Part shown: positions 5,838-13,663 of the stretch, in pieces
Position numbering within the stretch: the first letter of the stretch is position 1
How the letters are laid out: the number at the start of each line of letters is the position of its first letter
Assembly: GCA_937893945.1 (NCBI GenBank)
Contig: CALCTA010000072.1
Span: 1 to 15,889 of the forward strand
DNA from: an uncultured Clostridia bacterium
GTDB taxonomy: Bacteria; Bacillota; Clostridia; Oscillospirales; CAG-272
Direction: 5' to 3'
DNA length: 15,889 nt
Notes under the pieces: generated by a model
Told to the model about the DNA's origin: nothing
Database searches by the model: none
The model's input: the letters and a program-made list of their open reading frames with translations, nothing else
Made by a program: the position numbers and the translations under genes

Positions 5838-8760
5838 TTCTGCAAATACCTCACTTTATCCCGAGGAGCGCAAAAGCGGATTTCATCCCAAGCGCTTTTT
5901 GAAGGACCTTCAGCAAAAGCTGTATGCAAGTCGCTCCTCTTATCTCGCGTTTTGCTTCCTCGTTCCCGTCGTACTGATGTTCGGCATCTATCTTACACGC
6001 GCGCTTCACCCCTTTGGAAACGGCACGCCGCTCGTTCTTGACCTGAACGCTCAGTACGTTTATTTCTTTGAGGGATTGAGAAATCTGGTGTACGGAGAAG
6101 CCGACAGCTTTCTTTATTCATTCTCCCGCTCTCTCGGCGGTGAGTTTATGGGAATGTACGCATACTATCTCGCAAGCCCTCTCTCCTATATAGTTGCGCT
6201 TTTCCCTCAGGACAGAATTCAGGAGGCTATCCTGACCATCATTCTTATCAAGACAGGACTTAGCGGACTGACATTCGGCTTTTATCTTCATAAGCATACT
6301 AAAAAAGCAAATAAGCTTGCCGTCATCACGTTCTCTGTTCTCTACGCGCTTTCGGCGTACGGAGTATGTCAGCAGAGCAACACTATGTGGATAGATGCGC
6401 TCGTATGGCTTCCTATCTTCACGTACGCTCTTGAGCAGCTTATGCTCAACCGAAAGTACAAGCTCTACGTTATTTCCCTCTCGCTCATTCTTATAAGCAA
6501 TTACTATATCGGATATATGGTATGCATCTACGCGGTGCTTTATTTCTTCTACTACTACTTCTCAAGAAAGGCGCAGGAGATAAATCCCCGCGGTGAAAAG
6601 CTCCACTTTATCAGGACAGGCGTGAGATTTGCGCTCTTCTCTATCCTTTCGGCAGCGATAGCCGCATTTATGCTCGTAGCGGCTTATTACTCTCTCGGAT
6701 TTGGAAAATCAGAATTTTCGGATCCCAACTGGTCCCCAAAGGCAAATTTTGAGATAATTGACATGCTCGTCAAATTCCTGCCGGGATCTTACGACACCTT
6801 CGAGCCCTCGGGTATTCCCTTCCTTTATTGCGGCATACTTACGCTCATAATGCTACCCGTTTATTTTACAACAAAGAAAATAACCTCACGCGAGAAGGTA
6901 GCGGCGCTCGGAATGATAGCCTTCTTCCTTTTCTCACTTATTTTCAATCCGCTTGACCTCGTTTGGCACGGATTTTCTGCTCCCAACTGGCTTAACGGAA
7001 GATACAGCTTCATGTTCTGCTTCTTTATACTCATCCTTGCGTACAAGGCGTTTGGAAATCTCGGGCGGGTCAGCGAAAGGTTTATTCTCGGAATATCGGC
7101 ATTCCTCGTGCTTTTCGTCGCGGTTGCCGAGAAGTTTGAGCTTGAAAGCTTTATAAACTCAGAAAACAAGCTGCTTACATTCGGATGTGTCTGGTTCTCT
7201 ATCGTATTTATCATAGCGCTTCTCGTGCTTCTCTGCTTGCGCATCCGTCTTAAGAGCAAAAAAACTCAGCGTTGCATTTCGGCAGTTCTCGCAGCTGTGG
7301 TTTGCCTTGAGGTGTTTGCCAATGGTGTGGTCTGCTTTATAAAGATCAACGACGACGTTCTCTTTACCAAGTACAGCAGCTATCAGGATTTTATTGACGG
7401 TGTTCGCCCTGTGGTTGAGGACGTAAAGGAATACGACGGCGGATTTTACCGTATGGAAAAGATCAAGCACCGTCAGAAGAACGATAATTTTGCTCTCGGC
7501 ATCAGAGGACTTTCTAACTCCACCTCTACCCTCAATGCCGATGCGATCCAGTTCCTTAATTACTTTGGATACACCGGAAGAGCGCATCTTACTCAGTACA
7601 ACGGCGGCACTCCCCTTTCGGATTCTCTACTTGGAATAAAGTACGTTATCGACGAATCCGACTCGGTCAAGCTCGATAATATCTACGAGCATGTCAGTGA
7701 GATCGAAAACGAGGATTACAAGGTCTATCGCAATCCTTACGCACTCTCGCTCGCATACGGCGTTTCTGACGGCTTGCTTGAATTCGATATGGCAGAGTAC
7801 TCTACCTTCTTTGATCGCTTCAACAATATTCTTGCCACGATGCTTGACGAAGAGGAGAGTATAGACGCCTTCAAGCCTGTTACAAAGATGGACGCCAACC
7901 GCGGTAACTGCAGGGAGGTCGAGATGATGACCTCTTTGAAATACACCGCTCCCTCAGACACGACGGGTACGTTTACCCTTACCTATACTGCTCCGTATTC
8001 GGGAAATTATTATTTCTACACACCCGTCAACTCCTCTACTCCCGATAACCTTGACCTCAGGATCAACTCGGGTGCTAAGTTCTCTTACCTTGAGAGAGAC
8101 ACCAACCATATCGTAAAGGTGGGATACTTTGAGGAAGGTAGCGAGATCAAATTCACTTTTTATATGTCTGAGAGTGGATATCTTACCATCAATACCAAGA
8201 GCGCATGCCTTTGGTATCTTGACAGCGAGGTCTATAACGAGGCAATGACAAGAATGCTTGATCAGCCTCAGCTGATTATTGACGACGCGTCCGAGGATGA
8301 CAATATTTTCGGCACTATGACTACTGCCGCGAAGGATCAGACTGTGCTTACCACCATTCCCTACGACGAGGGCTGGCAGGTTTACGTTGACGGCGAGCGC
8401 GTAGAGATATACGAAACGCTTGACGCGCTTATGGCGTTTGACATAGCAGAGAGCGGCGAGCATTCCGTGGAAATGAAATATATGCCTGCTGTTTATAAGC
8501 TCGGCACACTTCTCTCTATCGTTGCTATCATTACTTTTCTTGTACTTGTGGTGCTTGACCTTATTCTCAAAAATACTCTGTTTAAGAAAAAGCCTCTGAT
8601 GTGCGCTGAGGATATTTGGGTGCTTGAAGATTTTGACACCGAAGATTCTCCCGTTCTGAAGGAAAACGCCGAGACTATCCTAAAAGAAAGCTCCGAGGAG
8701 CCGCAACAGGCTGAGACTGACGAACAGACAGTTTCCAAGGACGACCAAGAAAATTCCTAA
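5830..8760 (+). CDS. YfhO-family polytopic membrane protein, putative GT-C glycosyltransferase
   Basis: A large 976-aa membrane protein of the YfhO family. In Bacillus subtilis, YfhO acts with CsbB to add sugars to lipoteichoic acid on the outer face of the membrane; this member's acceptor is unknown. The first helix is at about 38-57 and is followed by an extracytoplasmic loop with LVLDLNAQYVYF, whose Asp71 is at the place expected of a GT-C catalytic acid. Many helices follow up to about residue 505. A large extracellular domain follows (about 506-890), then a last helix at 891-913. A 63-residue acidic tail (Glu/Asp/Gln-rich) ends the protein. The start is GTG at 5830, with GGGGAGG 9 nt upstream. 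It overlaps DUF951 and precedes ruvA by 20 nt. Confidence 0.9.
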   Translation: MNNSANTSLYPEERKSGFHPKRFLKDLQQKLYASRSSYLAFCFLVPVVLMFGIYLTRALHPFGNGTPLVLDLNAQYVYFFEGLRNLVYGEADSFLYSFSRSLGGEFMGMYAYYLASPLSYIVALFPQDRIQEAILTIILIKTGLSGLTFGFYLHKHTKKANKLAVITFSVLYALSAYGVCQQSNTMWIDALVWLPIFTYALEQLMLNRKYKLYVISLSLILISNYYIGYMVCIYAVLYFFYYYFSRKAQEINPRGEKLHFIRTGVRFALFSILSAAIAAFMLVAAYYSLGFGKSEFSDPNWSPKANFEIIDMLVKFLPGSYDTFEPSGIPFLYCGILTLIMLPVYFTTKKITSREKVAALGMIAFFLFSLIFNPLDLVWHGFSAPNWLNGRYSFMFCFFILILAYKAFGNLGRVSERFILGISAFLVLFVAVAEKFELESFINSENKLLTFGCVWFSIVFIIALLVLLCLRIRLKSKKTQRCISAVLAAVVCLEVFANGVVCFIKINDDVLFTKYSSYQDFIDGVRPVVEDVKEYDGGFYRMEKIKHRQKNDNFALGIRGLSNSTSTLNADAIQFLNYFGYTGRAHLTQYNGGTPLSDSLLGIKYVIDESDSVKLDNIYEHVSEIENEDYKVYRNPYALSLAYGVSDGLLEFDMAEYSTFFDRFNNILATMLDEEESIDAFKPVTKMDANRGNCREVEMMTSLKYTAPSDTTGTFTLTYTAPYSGNYYFYTPVNSSTPDNLDLRINSGAKFSYLERDTNHIVKVGYFEEGSEIKFTFYMSESGYLTINTKSACLWYLDSEVYNEAMTRMLDQPQLIIDDASEDDNIFGTMTTAAKDQTVLTTIPYDEGWQVYVDGERVEIYETLDALMAFDIAESGEHSVEMKYMPAVYKLGTLLSIVAIITFLVLVVLDLILKNTLFKKKPLMCAEDIWVLEDFDTEDSPVLKENAETILKESSEEPQQAETDEQTVSKDDQENS

Positions 8761-8780
8761 AAAATTACGGAGGACTACCC

Positions 8781-9407
8781 ATGTTTTACTATATAAGCGG
8801 CAAGCTCGCGCATCTTGATCCTACCTTTGCGGTGGTAGATGCGGGTGGCGTGGGATACAAGCTTACCATCTCGGGAAGCACTCACGCGGCTATGCCCCAC
8901 CGTCTGACTGTCAGCGAGCCGCCGGACGTCAAGCTTTATTCCTATATGGCAGTCCGTGAGGACGGCGTGGAGCTTTTTGGATTTGCAAGCGAGGAGGAGC
9001 TTTCCTCCTTCAAGCTACTTATCACGGTCTCGGGCGTCGGTCCTAAGGCGGCGCTCTCTATACTCACTCAGCTCACCCCTCAGAAGCTCGCTATCGCTAT
9101 CTGCACCGAGGACAAGAAGGCTATCGCAAAGGCAAACGGCATCGGACCTAAGACCGCCGCGCGAATAGTTCTTGAGCTTAAGGACAAGCTTAAGCAGCAG
9201 ACGGTATTTGAAGGCGACGAGGCGCTCTCTCTTAACGATACGGCAGAGCTTAGTGGATCGTCGAGTAAGAGGAAGGATGCCGAGGACGCTCTTGCGGTGC
9301 TCGGATACTCGAGAAACGAGGCTTCAAGCGTTCTGCGCACTATTGACACACAAAATCTTGAGCTTGACGAGATCATTCGTCAGGCACTCAAGAAGCTTAT
9401 GAGATAA
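8781..9407 (+). CDS. ruvA: Holliday junction branch migration protein RuvA
   Basis: RuvA binds the four-way junction as a tetramer and docks the RuvB motors. The 208-aa protein has the three expected parts: an OB-fold (1-65, starting MFYYISGKLAHLDP), two helix-hairpin-helix motifs at about 81-95 (ITVSGVGPKAALSIL) and 116-130 (AKANGIGPKTAARIV), and, after a flexible Ser-rich linker, a C-terminal RuvB-binding three-helix domain (about 164-206, AEDALAVLGYSRNEA). CGGAGG lies 8 nt before the ATG. It is 20 nt after the YfhO-family stop and 12 nt before ruvB, so the three genes are very likely one transcript. Confidence 0.96.
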   Translation: MFYYISGKLAHLDPTFAVVDAGGVGYKLTISGSTHAAMPHRLTVSEPPDVKLYSYMAVREDGVELFGFASEEELSSFKLLITVSGVGPKAALSILTQLTPQKLAIAICTEDKKAIAKANGIGPKTAARIVLELKDKLKQQTVFEGDEALSLNDTAELSGSSSKRKDAEDALAVLGYSRNEASSVLRTIDTQNLELDEIIRQALKKLMR

Positions 9408-9419
9408 CGGAGGTATCAG

Positions 9420-10496
9420 ATGTTCGAAAACGAAGATTTTGATTTTGAAAACCGAATAATCACTACCTCCTACACCCGTGAGGACGGAGACACCGACACA
9501 TCTCTCCGCCCCAAATCACTTGACGATTATATTGGTCAGGAGAAGGTAAAAGAAAACCTTAAGATCTATATTGAGGCGGCTAAGATGAGAGGCGAGAGCC
9601 TTGATCACGTTCTGCTTTACGGCCCTCCCGGTCTTGGTAAGACCACACTTTCAAACATTATCGCAAACGAGATGGGTGTCAATATCAGAGTTACCTCGGG
9701 TCCCGCTATAGAGAAGCAGGGCGACCTTGCCGCGCTTCTCACAAATCTCTCTGAGGGCGACGTTCTTTTTATAGATGAGATACACCGCCTTTCGCGCTCT
9801 GTCGAGGAGATACTTTATCCCGCAATGGAGGATCACGCGCTCGATATAATTATCGGCAAGGGTCCCTCGGCGAGAAGCATTCGTATAGACCTTCCGTCTT
9901 TTACTCTTATCGGTGCAACGACAAGAGCGGGACAGCTCACCACTCCTCTGCGCGACAGATTCGGCGTACTGCTAAAGCTCGAGCTTTACACTCCCGAGGA
10001 GCTTACCACGATAGTTATCAGGAGTGCGGGAATTCTCGGCTTTGACATTACTCCCGACGGTGCGTACGAAATAGCCTCACGCTCCCGTGGAACGCCCCGT
10101 GTGGCTAACCGCCTACTCAAGCGCGTAAGAGACTTCGCGCAGGTCAGCGGTCAGGCAACTATTGACTCTAAGATAGCTAATTTTGCGCTTCAGCGCCTTG
10201 AGATAGACCAGCTCGGTCTTGACAACACCGACAGAAAGATGATGGAAACTATCATCAAGTTCTACGGCGGAGGGCCTGTCGGTCTTGAAACTCTTGCGGC
10301 TACGGTCGGCGAGGAGGCTATCACGCTTGAGGACGTTTACGAGCCATATCTTCTTCAGATAGGCTTCCTCTCGCGCACACCTCGCGGAAGATGCGTAACG
10401 AGACTTGCTTACGAGCATCTCGGCCTTCCCTACCAGACTCACAACACCCCATCAAAGCCTGCTGAACAGATAGACTTCTTTGAGGGAAGCAACTGA
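9420..10496 (+). CDS. ruvB: Holliday junction branch migration ATPase RuvB
   Basis: RuvB is the hexameric AAA+ motor that drives branch migration. The 358-aa protein is complete: Walker A GPPGLGKT at 68-75, Walker B FIDEIH at 117-122, sensor 1 GATTRAG at 165-171, the arginine-finger motif PLRDRFG at 176-182, and a C-terminal winged helix ending in SRTPRGRCVTRLAYEHLGLP. The N-terminal 25 residues (acidic, ENEDFDFENRI) and the last 20 or so extend slightly beyond the core, as often seen. CGGAGG lies before the ATG at 9420. The stop is followed after 12 nt by the DUF554 gene, with AAGGAG between. Confidence 0.97.
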   Translation: MFENEDFDFENRIITTSYTREDGDTDTSLRPKSLDDYIGQEKVKENLKIYIEAAKMRGESLDHVLLYGPPGLGKTTLSNIIANEMGVNIRVTSGPAIEKQGDLAALLTNLSEGDVLFIDEIHRLSRSVEEILYPAMEDHALDIIIGKGPSARSIRIDLPSFTLIGATTRAGQLTTPLRDRFGVLLKLELYTPEELTTIVIRSAGILGFDITPDGAYEIASRSRGTPRVANRLLKRVRDFAQVSGQATIDSKIANFALQRLEIDQLGLDNTDRKMMETIIKFYGGGPVGLETLAATVGEEAITLEDVYEPYLLQIGFLSRTPRGRCVTRLAYEHLGLPYQTHNTPSKPAEQIDFFEGSN

Positions 10497-10508
10497 TAAG
10501 GAGATATC

Positions 10509-11237
10509 ATGTACGGTCTTGGAACAATAATCAATACAGTCGCGATAGTTCTCGGCGGCATTCTCGGTCTCCTTTTCGGAAAGCTAATTAAGGAGAGACA
10601 TCAGGACTCTCTCGGCAAGGCGTGCGGAATTGCGGTGCTCTTTATCGGTATCGCGGGTGCGCTTGAAGGCATTATGTCTCTTGCAGATGACGGAAGCCTT
10701 GTGTCAGGTCGCTCCTTGCTTATAGTGGTCTGTCTGACGCTCGGCGCGCTTGTCGGAGAGCTTATAAATATTGAGGGCTGGTTTGAGCGTTTCGGTGAAT
10801 TTCTTAAGAGAAAAACCGGTAGCTCGGGCGACAATAATTTTGTAAACGGCTTTCTTTCAGCATCCTTTACCGTCTGCATCGGCGCTATGGCAATAGTCGG
10901 CGCTATCGAGGACGGAGTGAGCGGAGATTTTTCTATTCTTCTGACAAAATCCATTCTTGATTTTATAATCATTATGGTAATGACGGGCAGTCTCGGCAAG
11001 GGCTGTATCTTCTCTGCTATTCCCGTAGCGATTCTTCAAGGTAGCGTAACGCTTCTTGCGAGATTTATCGCTCCACTTCTGACAACTGCCGCTCTCGGAA
11101 ATCTTTCTATGATAGGCTCGATACTTATCTTCTGCGTCGGACTCAATCTCGTCTGGGGCAGAAAAATACGCGTGGCAAACCTGTTGCCTGCTATAATCTT
11201 CGCAGTTGCCGCCGCGTTTTTGCCGATCTCACTATAA
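10509..11237 (+). CDS. DUF554 family integral membrane protein
   Basis: A 242-aa hydrophobic protein of the DUF554 family (the YqgA/YdfK type), of unknown function. It begins with the family pattern GTIINTVAIVLGGILGLLFG (5-24). About six to seven hydrophobic segments are visible (about 4-24, 40-56, 69-86, 116-133, 145-160, 165-193, 199-216, 222-240). The best signature is the conserved loop at 114-140, with CIGAMAIVGAIEDG followed by SGD. AAGGAG precedes the ATG. It is the last gene of the rightward operon, right before a strong terminator. The family is often described as a possible transporter; nothing here decides a substrate. Confidence 0.9.
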   Translation: MYGLGTIINTVAIVLGGILGLLFGKLIKERHQDSLGKACGIAVLFIGIAGALEGIMSLADDGSLVSGRSLLIVVCLTLGALVGELINIEGWFERFGEFLKRKTGSSGDNNFVNGFLSASFTVCIGAMAIVGAIEDGVSGDFSILLTKSILDFIIIMVMTGSLGKGCIFSAIPVAILQGSVTLLARFIAPLLTTAALGNLSMIGSILIFCVGLNLVWGRKIRVANLLPAIIFAVAAAFLPISL

Positions 11238-11283
11238 AAGCAAAAAATCTAATCTTCTCTGCATCGTTTGCAAAGAAACATCG

Positions 11284-11319
11284 AGCACCACCAATCCTCT
11301 TTGGTGGTGCTATTTTATA
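11284..11319 (+). terminator. Rho-independent terminator of the ruvAB-DUF554 operon
   Basis: The arms AGCACCACCAA (11284-11294) and TTGGTGGTGCT (11301-11311) form a perfect 11-bp stem with a 6-nt loop, followed by ATTTTATA. It lies 46 nt after the DUF554 stop. The tail is only moderately U-rich, but position and stem strength make termination likely. Confidence 0.88.
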
Positions 11320-11369
11320 AAGTCCAAAAACATAACACAAACCGATAATTTTTCTCTCAAAATGCGTTA

Positions 11370-11398
11370 TTGATTTTATAATTTATTTGCTGTATAAT
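11370..11398 (+). promoter_or_regulatory. Sigma-A promoter of the XRE regulator gene
   Basis: The -35 TTGATT (11370-11375) and -10 TATAAT (11393-11398) are 17 bp apart. Transcription would start near 11405, giving a leader of about 50 nt with the CGGAGG site. Its position just after a terminator shows that the regulator is transcribed on its own. The palindrome GTCGAC at 11405-11410 lies near the start point and might be an autoregulatory site, but this is only a possibility. Confidence 0.8.
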
Positions 11399-11455
11399 AT
11401 AGACGTCGACAAACAGATTGCTTTGCAGAGCGAGTAATTTTACACGGAGGAAAAA

Positions 11456-12622
11456 ATGAAACTTGCAATTGGAGAAAACATACGCAATTTCCGAAAGAAA
11501 AACGACTTGACGCAGGAGGCACTTGCCGACCGTTTGGGCGTGAGCTATCAATCGATCAGCCGTTGGGAGAACGGCACGACCTATCCTGACCTCGAACTGA
11601 TCCCCGCCATTGCCGAGGTGCTTTCCGTTACTGTTGATGAGCTTCTCGGAATGCCGCAGATAGAAAAAGAAAAGCGTGCAGTTGCAGCCTTTGACGAGCT
11701 TCGCCGCGAGTGTATGAAGCGCGATTATGATGCCGACAAGATCGTAGATCTTCTTCGCGATATACGAAGGAATTATCTTGAGAGCGACTACGCGTGGCGC
11801 CCGTGGACTGAAGGAAACGATTGGGCTTTCCGCGATCCAAAAATACTTCCAGAGGTGCGCTTGTTAGCGGAAGCATATCTTGAGAGAAAACCAATGTTCA
11901 CACACACGATTAAAACAATGGCTAACATTGAAGATGAAGAGCATTTAGAGGATTTTTTAAAGAAATACTCAACAGCATTTGATTGTTCTGAACGCGCCTT
12001 AATGTATGAAAGATATTTGCGTCGCTATGATTCAGAACGATTCGAACCCGAAAGAAGATATCAACTGTATCACGCTTTTACCAAATTGCTTTGTCCGCGT
12101 TATTTGCTGAAGCTGGATGAAAGCAACTGCAATAGCGAAAGTGCAAATGATTTTATGGAAAGGATACTTCTCATAATTCGCAGTGATGCCATCGATGATC
12201 GTCCTGATATATGGGTGGCTGATAGAATTGAGCTTGCACTGAAATCAGCGATGAAGCTTACGGATTGCGGCAAACTTGATGAAGCCCTCGCGCGAATAGC
12301 TTCGGCTGTTAAGCTATTGGAGGAAACTATGAAAATCACAGAAAAAGTAACTTTACCCGCTTCCTGCCGTTTCCTTGATGGAATGGAGTGGACGGCAGCA
12401 GAAAACTGGCACAGAGAAAACAACAACCCCGATGCGCTGGAAGAACGAATGATTTTTATTACTACGGAGATGAACGGCGTTATGACGGGTATCTGCTTGA
12501 ACCCCAGTGAACAATTATCTACTTTACGTGGAAAAGAATTTGATCCGCTTCGCTATAATCCCGAGTTTATAAAGCTTTGCGAACGAGTGAAAGCGTTAAT
12601 TGTTACTAAGCAGGACTTGTGA
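11456..12622 (+). CDS. XRE-family helix-turn-helix regulator with a large C-terminal helical domain
   Basis: The 388-aa protein starts with a classic XRE/Cro-type DNA-binding domain (5-65). Its helix-turn-helix core spans about 19-40 (TQEALADRLGVSYQSISRWE), followed by YPDLELIPAIAEVLSVTVDELLG. The rest (about 70-388) is mainly helical and charged. It has no enzyme motif I recognize, but contains a WRPWTEGNDWAFRDP patch near 118 and two helix-rich halves that might be a sensor or dimer domain. CGGAGG lies before the ATG at 11456. Codon use shifts along the gene: the last two thirds prefer GAA and are more A/T-rich than the ruv and his genes. The target genes cannot be inferred; no operon partner exists. 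Confidence 0.88.
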   Translation: MKLAIGENIRNFRKKNDLTQEALADRLGVSYQSISRWENGTTYPDLELIPAIAEVLSVTVDELLGMPQIEKEKRAVAAFDELRRECMKRDYDADKIVDLLRDIRRNYLESDYAWRPWTEGNDWAFRDPKILPEVRLLAEAYLERKPMFTHTIKTMANIEDEEHLEDFLKKYSTAFDCSERALMYERYLRRYDSERFEPERRYQLYHAFTKLLCPRYLLKLDESNCNSESANDFMERILLIIRSDAIDDRPDIWVADRIELALKSAMKLTDCGKLDEALARIASAVKLLEETMKITEKVTLPASCRFLDGMEWTAAENWHRENNNPDALEERMIFITTEMNGVMTGICLNPSEQLSTLRGKEFDPLRYNPEFIKLCERVKALIVTKQDL

Positions 12623-12646
12623 TCCTCATATTTTCCGAATATCAAA

Positions 12647-12671
12647 AGCCACCACGAAAACCGTGGTGGCT
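12647..12671. repeat. Hairpin repeat, copy 1, possible terminator of the his operon
   Basis: The arms AGCCACCACG (12647-12656) and CGTGGTGGCT (12662-12671) form a perfect 10-bp stem around AAAAC. On the minus strand the stem is followed by TTTTGATATT, so it could stop leftward his transcripts. On the plus strand the tail (CAACACG) is not U-rich. The sequence recurs identically at 12922-12947. Confidence 0.75.
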
Positions 12672-12748
12672 CAACACGTAAAAATTCACATTATTTGGGC
12701 ATAAGCTAAATTTCAAAAATTGTCGCCACTTATGAAGCAAACTAACGT

Positions 12749-12866
12749 AAAGCCTCGCCCTTAGGGAGAGGTGGCGGCGAATGCCGACGGAGAGGGAAAA
12801 GAAAGCTTTACGCTAATAACCTCTCAGTCCGCATACGCGTCCAGCTCTCCTAAAAGGAGAGCCTTT
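12749..12866. repeat. MITE- or REP-like inverted-repeat element with two structured arms
   Basis: The left arm (12749-12795) aligns without gaps to the reverse complement of the right arm (12820-12866), with about 36 of 47 positions equal. Each arm holds two hairpins. The first pairs CCTCGCCC with GGGAGAGG on the left and GCTCTCC with GGAGAGC on the right; the second is a short CGGC/GCCG-type stem. Several differences are compensatory: the outer pair of hairpin 1 is C-G versus G-C, the inner pair C-G versus T-A, and one pair of hairpin 2 is G-C versus C-G. CGTAAAGC (12746-12753) and GCTTTACG (12805-12812) also pair around the left arm. No transposase is present. From memory, similar sequences are widespread in gut Clostridia genomes. 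Confidence 0.72.
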
Positions 12867-12920
12867 GATTTTGCATAACTTTTTGTATAGGTGTTTCTTC
12901 GATAAGTTTTTCAATAGGCA

Positions 12921-12947
12921 GAGCCACCACGAAAACCGTGGTGGCTC
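12921..12947. repeat. Hairpin repeat, copy 2, possible terminator of the XRE gene
   Basis: The arms GAGCCACCACG (12921-12931) and CGTGGTGGCTC (12937-12947) form an 11-bp stem around AAAAC. On the plus strand it is followed by ATTTCAATTTTAC, a weakly U-rich tail that could end XRE transcripts. On the minus strand the tail (TGCCTATTG) is poor. The 26 nt at 12922-12947 equal copy 1. Confidence 0.75.
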
Positions 12948-12994
12948 ATTTCAATTTTACGATGATATCGCATACGCTCACATCGTTTTTTATT

Positions 12995-13651
12995 TTATTT
13001 CGTCATCTTCTCCTGCTTTACCTTATGGTCGATGACGTGGCGTGAGGCAAGCTCGTTTCTGATATCGTCGAGCGAGATTCCCATTTCTATCATAAGCACC
13101 ATAACGTGATAAACAAGGTCGGATATCTCGTAGATCGTCTCTGCCTTATCGTCAGCCTTGCCTGCGATGATGACCTCGGTGCATTCCTCACCGACCTTTT
13201 TGAGAATTTTATCAATTCCCTTTTCAAAAAGATAGGTGGTGTAAGAGCCTTCCTTTTTTTCAAGCTTTCTGCCCTCGATGACCTTCATAAGAGCTTCAAG
13301 TGAAAACTCGGCAGCCTCTCCCTCATAAACGGGATAGTTGAAGCAAGAGTCTGTTCCGAGATGGCAAGCGGGACCGTCCTTGTTTACAACTACCGTGAGG
13401 GCATCCTTGTCGCAATCTGCTGTGATGCTCACGATATGCTGCTTATTTCCCGAAGTCTCTCCCTTTCTCCAAAGCTCCTGACGTGAGCGCGACCAGAAGC
13501 AAGTCGTGCCCTCGTTCATGCTTATCTCAAGGCTTTCTCTGTTCATATATGCGACTGTCAGCACCTTTTTGCTGACTGCATCTACTACTACTGCGGGGAT
13601 AAGTCCCTTCTCGTCAAATTTCAGTTCGTCTATTTTTATAAATTCTGCCAT
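12995..13651 (-). CDS. hisIE: Bifunctional phosphoribosyl-AMP cyclohydrolase / phosphoribosyl-ATP pyrophosphatase (HisIE)
   Basis: This fused enzyme carries out steps 2 and 3 of histidine synthesis: the C-terminal HisE domain removes pyrophosphate from PR-ATP, and the N-terminal HisI domain opens the adenine ring of PR-AMP. The 218 aa fit a fusion. HisI (about 1-112) shows FWSRSRQELWRKGETSGN (52-69), the metal site DCDKD (79-83) and Cys96 and Cys103 in GPACHLGTDSC. HisE (about 117-210) shows SYTTYLFEKGIDKILKKVGE, EECTEVIIA (155-163) and EISDLVYHVMVLM. AAGGAG lies 6 nt before the ATG at 13651, and hisF ends 12 nt upstream. It is the last gene of the operon as seen here. Confidence 0.96.
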   Translation of the reverse strand: MAEFIKIDELKFDEKGLIPAVVVDAVSKKVLTVAYMNRESLEISMNEGTTCFWSRSRQELWRKGETSGNKQHIVSITADCDKDALTVVVNKDGPACHLGTDSCFNYPVYEGEAAEFSLEALMKVIEGRKLEKKEGSYTTYLFEKGIDKILKKVGEECTEVIIAGKADDKAETIYEISDLVYHVMVLMIEMGISLDDIRNELASRHVIDHKVKQEKMTK

Positions 13652-13663
13652 TGTTTACTCCTT

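Larger units (their letters stand above)
12623..12994. other. Gene-free interval between convergent XRE and his transcription units
   Basis: This 372-bp interval has no credible gene. It holds two copies of one 26-nt hairpin sequence (12647-12672 and 12922-12947) on either side of a 118-bp inverted-repeat element (12749-12866). The remaining DNA is A/T-rich. A 32-codon open stretch on the minus strand (12850-12945), with a protein-like composition, ends inside the right arm of the element; it lacks a start and is treated as a possible remnant. Confidence 0.8.

Noticed and set aside
12647..12947. CRISPR array
   Set aside because: There are only two copies of the hairpin repeat, 275 bp apart, with no regular spacers and no cas genes.
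12949..12985. Short CGATG/CATCG hairpin after hisIE as the his terminator
   Set aside because: The 5-bp stem has a 16-nt loop and no U tract; the stronger hairpin with a U-rich leftward tail lies farther on at 12647-12671.
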